The notes beneath the pieces are model-generated. The model ran no database searches and had not been told where the DNA came from. It saw nothing but the letters and a program-made list of their open reading frames with translations. The position numbers and the translations under genes are program-made. Positions 35,277 to 46,700 of a stretch of DNA of 64,000 nt are shown piece after piece. Location of the stretch: assembly GCA_907165065.1 (NCBI GenBank), contig OU015532.1, positions 38,482,339-38,546,338 of the forward strand, read 5' to 3'. Source of the DNA: Caprimulgus europaeus. Its lineage: Eukaryota > Chordata > Aves > Caprimulgiformes > Caprimulgidae. Position 1 is the first letter of the stretch; every line of letters starts with the position of its first letter.

Positions 35277-38200
35277 CATCTCCTCAATGCTTCCTGCAGG
35301 GTCCATTGCATCTTCATCTGAAACACCCAGTACTGGTCCCAGCCACGGACTGGATCAGGCCCGAACTGGGAAGATCTCTGAAGTGTTCTAGACCAGTGGT
35401 GCTTCCATCCCTATTACCTATTTAGTGATTCACACACTACTTAAATCATCACTGACTCTTCTCCTAACACAGGCTTTTTTAATTGTAAAAATACGATTTT
35501 ACCCATCTGCCTCCACTACTACATTTCTTTTGCCAGTAACAGAAGTAGTACTCGGGGTTCAAAACAGGCATCTTCTCCTGACATGTGCTGACATACCTCA
35601 CCTGCAAGATTAATTCCCACAGCTCAGAAATTCAGTTCATTTATTTATTAAGCAACCAGTTAACTTTAAATTCAGCACAGGTAGAAAGCACAGCAAGAAG
35701 TGATAATTGGGACTTAAAAATATACTCAACTAATACTGAATACAAGCTTAAAATATAAAAATCACTTAGCAGGTTAATAGCTTAATTTTCCCTTCTGTTA
35801 AGCCTCTAGTCTAGTAGAAAGTATCACTTAGCCAGTTCAACCACTAGCTCTCCCTGTTGAGAAACTGTTATTCAAACATCCAAGAGGTTTGATCAGGCTT
35901 TCTCATTAACTTCCAGAAAGCACAAAGCAGCTTTGTATCATTAATAGCAAAGGCTGTAACCAAGAACCATTTGGGAAGCCAAGTATACTTCTTCCTGCAG
36001 CACTTCCCTGGTAGGAAAGCTAGTAGCCAAATTTTGTTTCCATTCCAGACAAAAATTTACTCCTCTATGGCTAGAAAAGTAGAGTTTCATGAAAGGGGCA
36101 CTAAGATAGTTTTTCTTGTCTTCTAGGTAAGAATTTGGTTTCAGAAGACATCAAAAGCTCTAGATCTTCATAGTGTGTTTTCATACCTTGTGCTACTAAT
36201 GGGCAAAAGGGCACCTAAACATACTTCATATTGATGATTCTTCCATGAATTCAGTACTCAGGGGTACTATTGAAGCAGGATTTGTGGCCAGACACATATG
36301 CTATAGGACACAGACAAATCTCTGCTCTTGAAAGCTGATCTTCATAGATGCAGGGCAGTTGTGCCTTTCCCTGAGCTTCTATAAGCATCTGAGGCACCTT
36401 TTGTAACAGCTGAACCAGAGGCAAAGTTATCTGTGTGAAGGTCCCTTCCATTTAGAGACAGGGCAGGACTTCAACAGAAGCTCTGCAAAACAGAAAACAG
36501 CAAGGATTTGGATAGAGACCAGAGTCCTAGAATATAGTTGGTGTCTATGAACTATTGCTCAGACAGCTGTAGCACTGTCCACTTAGATAAGCTTTTCAAA
36601 GTCTCCACTCTGAACAAACATTTGGTCCAACTATGTCTGTTTGAATTTGCATGATGTTTGGACCCAGTTCCCTAGTTTGGAGATGTCTGTCCTATGGAAA
36701 AATTCATTATTATCATCCTGAAAGAAGCACATTCAATGTAGCCTCTTCTGAAAGAGGGCAACTGCAGTTTAGACAGTGAAAGAAGAGAAAGGCAAGAACA
36801 GTCCCTCTCTTCAACGCAGATAACTCCACTGATGGGCACACTTTCCTCCTGGTGTGCATAATTGGACACTCCTAATGTGCCACTTATTCTGGTTTGCAAA
36901 GCTGAAGATGTGCTGGGTTAAATATTAAAGGTCTCCATTCTTCTGCCCTCTTCCTGCCCTTTCAAGGTTATTTCAACAATCACACATATCCTCTTAGCCA
37001 AGGGAAAACAACACAGCCACTCACTGATTCTGGCATAGATTGTCTTGCTGGAGACCCTCTCCATGCAGCCACATGTGCGAGCAGCTGGAACAAGTGGCCA
37101 TGAGCCTCAGCTCTTGAACAGTCTGTGTTGTTAAAGCCTGGGGATTAACATGGGGCCCCAAATGATAAGCTTAAATCATGCTAACAACAGTTTGAGAAAG
37201 ACTTCCTTCATCAACAACAGCTATTAGCATATCCAAGTCTCACTCACCTCTTTCATCATCTGTGACAACATGTCATTTGCATGAATCCCTCATTTTCCTT
37301 GCTCCACATCCTTCTTAGCATTCATCTTCTCAACATGCAGGAACATTTGCCCGACCCTTCCCCATAAAACAACAACCATCAATATATGTATTTAGATGAA
37401 CCACTGATCACAACCAAGAACACGGCACTGATTTGACATTGCCATCCTGAGAACCAATGAACTGAGAATTGTGAGTGAATCACTGATGCTCAGTGATTAT
37501 ATATCTTCAACCCACAGTGATTGTCAGATGGGTCATTTCTGTGTGTACACAGAATTACTTCATTTATTTTCATCCCTATTCTACTACACACTTAAAAATA
37601 TGTTCAGATAGAGAAAGTATATCATGTGCCCTCATGAAAAGTATGGGGGCTAAACCACACAAACACTATGCATCAGAAGGAATTTACCAGGGCAATTAAA
37701 TGACAGAAATACACCATTACCGGTGGTTTCACAAAACAAGCATCCTACGTTCAACACCTTAGATTTAATCCATACCAGAGATGTACAGAATACCTTTAAA
37801 AGGCAAGTCATGCAATTGGAATTCATCTTTGAATCATATTCTCAAGAGGACAGCTTTGGGGCACACTAAGATTTCCCTCTTGCTAACCCATCTCTGTCCC
37901 ACAGGTGATAATTACCTCAGTAAGGGCAAATAGAGATCTGTTCTCCACATGGAAAAACCACTTTTCTCTCTCCAGTGGTTTATCTGATTAACATAATAAG
38001 GTTAAACTAAGAGAAAATGCATTGACCTGTTTTTAGCCTCAAGTTTGTGGTTTCCATGTCAATGGAAAAAAAATTCTTGTGTCTCTTCAATGCGTGGATG
38101 AACTGGTGACAGGCAGAAAACTTTCGCAATTAGGGGGAGAAAGGTCATACGTGCTTTGCTGACAGCCCAACAAAAAAGCAATATATTTCAGGCATTGAAA

Positions 38201-41200
38201 AAAATCACTAGGAGGCCATAGCAAGGCAAAGTTTTAGAGAGCAGTTTCCAGTTCGGTGCTTTTTAAATAGACCAGCATTTGACAAGTAAGAGCAACAACT
38301 CTCTGCCATCCTCCTTCTCCTCCCACCTGCTCTCAGTGCCAGGAGAAGTGCTGCAGGAACACCAGCCTAACACTGCTCTTCTTTTCTCAGTGTAAGACAT
38401 TCATCCTCTGCATCCCCTGTTGATAAGCTCTGAATCAGAAATGGTTGCCCCTACTAAAGGGCAGCCTACAATCTCACATCTAAAATGTTAAATATCACAA
38501 CTGTCAGAAATTATTGCAGTCAGTTGAAGCCGTTGAGAGCAAATCCCTTTAACCACTTTAAAATCAAGGGCATGTTGGCTTTATGCAAAAAATAAGCCTC
38601 CAATTTGGAGAAGTAGGGCCTGCTTCTCAAATAATCAGCACAAATACTCACAAGACATTGACCAAGGCTCACAAAAACAGTGCCATAGGGTGGCCCAAAC
38701 CCAGTCCTTTAGCAACAACTGTTGTGTCCTTGGGAATTTCAAACTTTCCTCCCTCTCCAGCCAACGACACCCAGCCCACATCTCCATACTGTGGCGTTCA
38801 CTTTGAACAACAGCAAGTATGTTCCAACACCAGCATTTAAAATAGCACTTAGCGACAGCAGTAGCAGAGTAAAGTGGTTTCCCTGAAGCAGCATTTTGAC
38901 TATGCTTTTGGGTTTTTTTTAACCACAGCCACAGAGGTCCCTTTGCTGGATTGCATTGGGTTGGTTTTATTTTCCAGCTTCAGAATCGTGTGTTCTCATT
39001 CAGCTGATCAGTGCTGTTACAATCTCTGTTTAGGATTTGTATACATATTTATACACTACAAACAAATTCCGTAGCCAAAAGGGGACATACCAGCAGTTCA
39101 AGGAAACATTAATTAAAGCTTGTCAAGCAGGGTGAACTTGAATACAGAATGGGAAAGGCTTTTTCCTCCTCGTTCCAGCATGTCTACATGTTCACACAAG
39201 AACATCTGAAGTCCTGTTTCAACTCTGAGCGAAATGCAGTGGAACCCATAAACCACTGCACTGTACAATTTCAGTACAGATTCAAACACTCCCTTTTAAT
39301 TACCATTAAAAGAAAGTTAACAGATTGACCAGATTCACTGACAATGTCTACGCAATGCTTCCTCAGTGGTTTATTGTTAACTGGCAAAGGTGGTCCCATT
39401 TCTGGGGAAAAAACTCAAGCAGTTTAAGAAAAAAAGACTCAAGACCGAAATTTCTTTGCAGAACTGTGATCTTCAAGTGCTGGGCCAGCAGACAAACTGG
39501 CTTTTCGTGGCACTCCTGCTGCAAATGAGCCACATGGCATGTGTCAGCTCAGCTAGGGCTCAGAAGCCCCACACTGCTGTAGGGATTTGGATGAAGGGAA
39601 GCTCCCAGCGTAGGGGAGACTGCTATGCCCAAGAGGACAGCATCTGTGCCACGTGTCCCACCGATACCCACCCTGCTTCTGCAAGACCTCCGTGCCTTTT
39701 CTGGCCTTGCTCCCTACCTGATTTCTGCTCCCTGCCCATGCACCCCCAACATGGCAAAGCCAAGAATACATGAATACTTCCCTTGTATAAGAGTACTTGA
39801 CAGCCACAGGTATTATCTTTGCCATTACAGTGTGTGACCAGCATGCCTTTTTGTGCATCAGCTGACAACAGTCTGTGGAGGAGCATAAGCAGAGCTGCAT
39901 AGTCTTCTCTAAATTCACTAGAAACCCTTCTGAAGAGTATTATTTACACAATGAAAGAAGAAAAAGAAATCCATATAATGATGGATTACTACTCACCTCT
40001 AAAAACTAAATTTCTGAACTATATTCCCAAACTTTGTACTATAGCTGCTACATTTAGAAAAAAGTGAAAGAAACCCTAAATATTAGAAGTATTTTATCCT
40101 GTTTCCTTCCATGTTTTATTGTTACAGTGATTTAGAAGTAAACATGCTGAGGAGCAATGAATGCAAAAGACCATTTGAGGTAACTGTGAACCCACTATTT
40201 CATATGTGGCACTTGGTCTCCCATACAGCCTATGTACTTAAGTGGGAGAGCAAATATTTCACCAGTTAAGCAAGTAATTTCTTTCATAGAGTCTCCAGTT
40301 CCACCTGGGAATCCCCATGCTAAACAGCTTTTAACACCAGATCACTAGTATCTCAACCATTCTAGATTTAAAAAAACACCTTTAAGAACCCAGGCATTTT
40401 CCTGCACTAATGAACATTAAATAATCCTGAAACCATCTAACTTAGACTATTTCCCATTTAACAGCTTGATGTCCTTCAATTAATGTCAGCAATCTACCTT
40501 GAAAACTATCTATGAACTCTAAATCTTAAGTGATTCAGGGAAACGGAGCTCCTAGTCTATTTGCATGAATGTTATTAACATCCAGAGTAGCTCTAATGGT
40601 TCATCAAGTGCTCATTACTAGTTAGACTAAAGTAGCTGAAGCGGGTGGCTGTGTCAAAAATCAGAAAACAGCACAGCTTATACCTTACACTGCTACTTCT
40701 GCATTCCCAGAAAACACCGTGTTTAAATCAACCAGCCCAGCTGTGTTCCCTAACTTCTCCCCCACCCCCTCCAAACCCAGGCAGTCCTGCTTAAGCAGGT
40801 TTGGCCACTACTGATTTTAAAATTCATTTCCTTTTCTTTAGGAGCACACTTCCCTCACACACTCAGTATGAACAAGGACAAAGAGGTTTTCTTCAGCCCT
40901 TCTTTTCTCATCCACTCTAAGTCTCCCCCCAAAACCTTTCCCAGAGATTTTGTTAGCCATGGATGTATAGACAAACCCCCCTCTCAAGCACAAGTACACC
41001 TGTCTTTCCAAAACTCTGCTTGCCCTTGCTAAACTTCTGCTCTTTTCCTCTTCTGGAAATACCCTGTCCCAGCAGAAGTGTGGCATGCCTAGCCTAAACT
41101 GCACTTCTGCTGCACTTTCCCAAATAACAGATACATGGTCATGTGGCTGGTGAGCCCTAAGACCTGCTGATCCTACCCACCCTACTCCACAGCAGGAGGT

Positions 41201-41208
41201 GGGGGTAC
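35277..41208. other. Non-coding stretch, no gene recognised
   Basis: AT-rich sequence with short chance frames only. No exon, RNA gene or transposon is recognised between the second and third solo LTRs. Confidence 0.5.
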
Positions 41209-41213
41209 AGGTC

Positions 41214-41854
41214 TGTCCTCGTTTCGCTAGGATAGAGTTAATTTTCTTTTTAGTAATTAGAATAGCTGTGTTTCAGTTTCAGTGTTTCAGTTCAGACTTG
41301 TTATGAGAAGAACGTTGATAACAGTGCTGGTGTTGTGAGTTGCTGCTGGAGCTCGAGGCCACCGTGTTTGGCTGCTCACAGCTGCATCAGGACTGGGAGG
41401 GAGAAGCGCAGTGAACAGCAAAACCCAGAACTGGCATTGGGATGTGCCAGTGAAATATTCCAGATCAGATCCCATCATGTCAGTGCATTAACCAGGGCTG
41501 GCTGGCAGACGGGGCATTCTCTCCGGGATGGCTCGGGCTCACTCTTCTGGGGTTTCGGGACCGTCTCTGCTCCAGGATCGCTGGCTGGCATAGGCCGGGC
41601 ATCAGTCAGCGGGTGGTGAGCAATTTCACTGTGTATAACTCATTTGTACATTCTGTTACCACTGTTGTTGTTGTTCTCATTATAATTTTATTTTAATTAG
41701 TAAATAGTTTTTCTCTCAACCCGTGAGTTTCCTTGCCCTTTTCTTTCCAATTCTGTTCTGTACTCCCAGGGCGAGGGAGGAGGAGGGTGAGAGAGCAGGC
41801 TGTGTTTGGCTGCAAGCTGCAAGCTAAAAGGGTGAATCCACCCAAACCAGCACA
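41214..41854 (+). mobile_element. Solo LTR, 641 bp, with 5-bp target-site duplication
   Basis: The left end TGTCCTCGTTTCGCTAGGAT, the phrase GATAGAGTTAATTTTC and the right part with TAGTTTTTCTCTCAACCC match the abundant avian LTR family that begins TGTCCTGGTTTCAGCTGGGA (recognised from memory; an ERVL-like group). The element ends CCAAACCAGCACA. AGGTC at 41209-41213 and 41855-41859 is a perfect 5-bp target-site duplication. No internal genes are present, so this is a solo LTR. A related copy lies inverted at 60585-61224. Confidence 0.93.
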
Positions 41855-41859
41855 AGGTC

Positions 41860-43190
41860 TAACGTGGGCTGCCATGCTCTAACAACTGGAAACATCTTTT
41901 ATCTCAGCACCAACATGATCAGGATCTTGGAAAGGTGACACAGACACATTGTAAGGGCAAAAAGGGCAGGCCTGGAGCTGGGAGTTGTCATGACATTAAC
42001 ACAGGTTTTCAGAGGCACTCCCAAAACTGGAATCCAGCTCTTACTGCTGTAGACTCAACTATCCTGCTTCAAATACTGAGACTCAGCAAGAGCTTCTAGT
42101 GTCCACATAATCACAGAGTGAAGCTCTCAGGGCTTCTTTGGGCTCAGTTCAGAGCTGATCGCAGCCTCTTCCTGCTCCAACTGTACAGCCTCCATTACAC
42201 CAGAGGAGAACACGCTTGTGCTTGGTGTTCTGGTGATCTGTCCTCCAACACCTGACAAACCAGCCAGAACAAGGGCAGTCGCAGAGCTAAGTGCCAATAT
42301 TCATTTCCAAAAGGAAGAGAAAATGAATAAGTAACTCTAAATCCAATAGCTAATTCAGAGCAACTCAGGGGATGCAGTTGGATTAACAAATATCAGTACC
42401 TGCTCACATGGAGCAAAAGCAACAATTTTTCTATGACAGTTGCTTTTGTATCACAGTAAAAAATGCAAGCCAGGCACAAATGCTAGACTGCTGAGAGGTG
42501 GCAAAGAGGTATGATAGGGAAGAGAACTTTACCAAAGGGAAACATGGCTGTAAGACTTGGACACAAACACATGCAGAAAGCTTGGTGAAAGATCCTGCCA
42601 TTCACATGTCACTGTGAATAATTACCCTGCACACTTCACACAGTTACTCTTCTTTACTAAGGGTGCCAGCTAGGAAAGTTGGTTTCAGCAGCCAGGTAAG
42701 AGATCCACAGCTCACTCTACAGTGAAGTTTGCCTGCAATCAGCTACAGCTGCAGCAGCACCGACAAAAGATTTCAAGTTTGACGAGGAAAGCCATTTTGA
42801 GTCTGCACAATATTGCTCTTAATTTAAACCACTGTATGTTCTCATCCTTCTTCAAGGAATCCTTGAAGATCCTTCTTCAAGGAATCATCGAAAGGCCCAG
42901 AGTCCCCCTCAGCTGCATGTGCAGAGAGACAGAGCAGAGCTCTAGAGAGGGCACATACCAAGCACAGCAGCAGGGATGTAGCATGAGTCTGCCTGAAGTT
43001 AGTAATGAGGAAAGCCCTGAGGACAAGAGCATAGTTAGACATAATCTACTTGGTACTATGTAACATGCTGATATATGCTTGGGTTGTTTTGTTTTTTTTT
43101 TTAATAAATGCTATACACTATCAAAATGCATCCATTAAACAGACAAAGAATCCAATAATCAGGAGATACCAACAGATACTGAAAAATCAT
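41860..43190. other. Non-coding stretch with a short palindromic tandem repeat
   Basis: No gene is recognised. At 42844-42861 and 42869-42886 the 18-bp word ATCCTTCTTCAAGGAATC is repeated exactly, and CTTCAAGG AAT CCTTGAAG at 42849-42867 is a perfect inverted repeat. Confidence 0.5.
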
Positions 43191-43199
43191 AACCATGGG

Positions 43200-44110
43200 G
43201 GGAAGCCTCCTTTGTACCAAACTCCATTCAGTATTTTTACCAATGATCTGGCAGAAGACAAAACCAGTACTGCTAATGATAGTGGACTGGTAAATAATAC
43301 AGTAGGCAAGGCAGAGAGAGAGTACCTGGGCCTCTCAGTGCACACAGCTGTACAAACAGGAGATGCAGTCATGCAACAGAATGCAAAGTCAGACACCTTC
43401 ACCCACACCATGCAGGTCATAGTGGGTACGGACAAAGATTTAGAAGTCTGAATATACAGGCACCTAACACTCATTTCTAGTGTCAAACTAGGAGCAAAGT
43501 GGATTGCTCTTTTGATCTACACACTGGAATGAAGAGAAATTGCCTCTCATGTGGCAATGGTGTTTATTCTGTGGTTTACAGATTCCTTAGGGCACTTGGG
43601 AAAGCAAGTGAAGGGGGAAAAGCTGTGTATCACTTCTAAGAGATTCATAAAAGTTGTTTAAGAAAAGCCAGCTCTTAGGTATTGGCTTAAATTTGCTTTG
43701 CAGGTGTCTACACCTTCACTAAAAAAAAATGTAAGGGTTTGCAGATAAAAGTGATGTGGAAAACTTCTAGTATATGGCATTGGTAAGCTCAATAGTGAGA
43801 CTCTGCACGTGGTTGGGGTGTCTGCATTTTACAAAGCAACACAGGAGCACTGGAAAGGGTACAGGAAGCCACAGAAACTACTTCAAGAGAGAAAGTGTCT
43901 TACACTGAGAATCTTAAAGGGCTCAGTTGGCTTCATTTCTTAAAAATAATGTGAGAGGTAAGGCAATTACAACACACAAATCCCCTCATAGGGAGGGACT
44001 ATCAGTTATTAGAGGCCTCTTTAATCTAGCACAGAACAACCTAACAAACCAGTTGCTGGAACCTAAAGGCAAACTGAAATCACCTTTCCCTCCCACACCC
44101 TCCTTTCTAG
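43200..44110 (+). mobile_element. Old, degenerate CR1-like LINE remnant
   Basis: Plus-strand frames keep a weak CR1 RT likeness. At about 43217-43285 the translation FSIFTNDLAED parallels the CR1 segment [11 protein letters not shown]. At about 43840-43960 a stretch reading EHWKGYRKPQK in one frame and a WLHFLK-type segment resemble the region after ELLERVQ near the CR1 C terminus. Many stops and frameshifts are present. Boundaries are approximate, and the call rests on short similarities only. Confidence 0.4.
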
Positions 44111-44119
44111 TTTGTTTTA

Positions 44120-46060
44120 ATTAAAAAGTCTCAGAAGTAGTGCATCTTCCTACCTCCAGATCAAGTCTGGCTGCTCTTTCTAACTGTTGTGCCTAAGTCA
44201 AATACATATTATTAGCAGATATAATTCAAGATACTCTGTGAGACATAAATGCCTAGAATATACACAAAATCAAACTGGATGGATTTCTCTTTAAACTATG
44301 GGTATGAAAATCCAGGCTTCAGCAGGTCAGCAAGTTCACAATAGCATTGAGGGAACAGGTGAGAATGGGAGAGAAATATGGGGATTTAAGAGTTTCAGCT
44401 GCCCTCAGTATTAATGGCAAACAAGTTCTTAAAAAACCCCAAACATAAATTACAGTTAGGATGCTTTTTATGTTTGTCTTCAAGATTTCAACTTATCTTT
44501 CTTCAAAACCCAGAGATTTAAGTTGTAACAAAAGCTAAAACTCTCTTTGATCACTTGCATTTACAAGATGTCCTTGTTAGATGTTTTTTTAATTCACTTC
44601 TTCCACAACGACAGATTATGTATAAACAGCGTTCAATGTAAAGATGAAACTCAAGGCTACAGAAACCACATGGTGGAAAATACCTTGGAGAACACACAAG
44701 GTTCAGGTGAGACAGTCCAGCTGCTGGGAGAAAGTAATATGAGCCACAGGTCATGAGAGAGTTTGAGACTGAGATGTATTTTCCACAAGGGTTTTGACAA
44801 TAAATGGGACAAGAGGTGGCTGGGGACTGGAAAAAGAGATTGTTTGTGACTCCTCAGACACTGGTTTGAAGGCAGCAGACACAGAAAGGTGTTCCTGAGG
44901 GTTAGACTGGAAGGCTTAAATTCAGAGCAAAAACTACTATTCAGAATTCAGGAAAAGCCACTGAGTTAATGCTGTGGCATCAAAATTATTCAGTAAATGT
45001 GAAAAGAAATCCAAAGGAACAGTATGCAACACAAGGGCCTTTTCTTGCTCAGTAAACCACATCAATTATCTGGGCATTAGATATAACCCTCCCCCGTATT
45101 AAACTGCATGCAACACAGGCAATTATCATGTCTGAACAGCATCAAAATCACAGAGCTGAAAGGTAAAAAATACAAAAACACACAACAATTCCAAATACAT
45201 CAGCAACGTCCTGCTAGAATAACAGAGACAAGTAAAGCACCAAGACACCAGTTTTCACTTTGTCTGAAAACATATATTGCATATGTGATTTTTTTTAAAA
45301 CCATTATACAGACCAGACCACGCATTTTGCTTTGCTTTTACAAAAACAACAAAACACATTGATTTCTTGGAGACAAGAGAAACAGTCTGACCCCACTGAG
45401 CTCACGTCAGCTGGGGCATTTAAAACCACGCAAATCACAGTGAGAAGATGAGACCCCGCAGAGAGCAAGGATCTCTCTCTTTGGTTTTACTTGCTAAGCC
45501 TGAGCCTGGATAGACCTGCCAGTCTATCTCCCCAAACATCACATCAGTCTTCACAAATAAGCAATAGCCAGGACAGTCCCAGCCTGCTCTTGGCTTCCCC
45601 TTTCAATCATAAGATTTTCTGACTGGAGAAAGCAAGTTAGCTGCTACAGAAAACTTTATCTAAAGTATTCCCCATGCAAAAAATAACCCCTAAATAGACT
45701 TTAAACCTGATGCAGAATTCAACCCACTTCATGGATGGAAGGAGTATTGCTTCATTGCTCATTTAAAGGCTCTTCTACAGCTTTAGCATGCCCAAATCTC
45801 TTGCCACTGCTTACCCTTGCAATTCAGTTGTCTGCCTGTCTCTCTTCAGTATTTCCATTTTGTGTAAAGCTTTCTGTCACAACTCTGACTCAAGAATCAG
45901 CAGTCATTCTGACAATCCAAGTCTTTTTCTAGCAGCAGGCTATCTTCTGTCTTTCCAGAACTGGTAGAATACCTCATTAATATTGCATATTACTGTTAAA
46001 TCAGCAGCTACACTGATGATTTTACTTGTGAAACCACAGATTCAATTTTATACATTTTTC
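44120..46060. other. Non-coding stretch left of the SYNJ2BP 3' end
   Basis: AT-rich, with no recognised exon. COX16, which follows SYNJ2BP in other vertebrates on the same strand, was looked for here and not recognised. Confidence 0.45.
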
Positions 46061-46132
46061 TTAACGGATTTATTTAACAACAACCAACAAAAATTCAATG
46101 GATAAAATAATATATCCTCCATATCGCTTCTC

Positions 46133-46138
46133 TTTATT
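46133..46138 (-). terminator. Candidate SYNJ2BP poly(A) signal (AATAAA)
   Basis: AATAAAG on the minus strand lies about 420 nt after the SYNJ2BP stop codon. A second AATAAA is at 46069-46074. Either could end a transcript, and a longer 3' UTR is also possible. Inferred from the motif only. Confidence 0.35.
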
Positions 46139-46559
46139 CATGGTTCTGACAGGGATCATTAGTTTCAAGAAAAACTCGGTGGAAACAAGACAAAGCCTCT
46201 AGTAAATGTTTTTGATTTAAAACCACCCAACCTCCACCCCTTTAACCAAAAGTCACATCTTAAAACATGGCATAGGTGTGTTTGAAAGTTCATGGTGCAA
46301 AATAGAGGGGGATGGTAAAAACTCCTCAGATTCGTCAAAAACAGAGCTATCCCACTCTATACATCGAATCATCTCCCTTCCTCTTCTCCTGCTTCCATCC
46401 ACCCTCCAACAAAATCGATACACAAAGAGCATCAGCAGCAGCTTTATGATAGGCAATAATCCTTTTTTACATCAGTCTGTGATAAGATCATTGATTCTCT
46501 ATCTTTAAATTACATCATAGCCGTGTAAAATACGCAGTGATATCCAAAACGTGAACTCT

Positions 46560-46700
46560 TCACATCCGCTGTCGATACCTCAGCAAGATCCAAACTGCTG
46601 CTGCAGCAACTGCCAGGCCTGGCACAAGAATGGCTGCTAGAGGAAGGCCACCTGATTCTCCATCATCTCGATGACCCACAGGGCCATTCTGTGGCTGCAA
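46560..46700 (-). CDS. SYNJ2BP: SYNJ2BP coding exon 4 (membrane anchor)
   Basis: Acceptor CTTGTAG/TTG, then 46 codons and TGA. It encodes [16 protein letters not shown], the hydrophobic segment starting [10 protein letters not shown] and the tail RYRQRM. Confidence 0.95.
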   Translation of the reverse strand: MQPQNGPVGHRDDGESGGLPLAAILVPGLAVAAAAVWILLRYRQRM

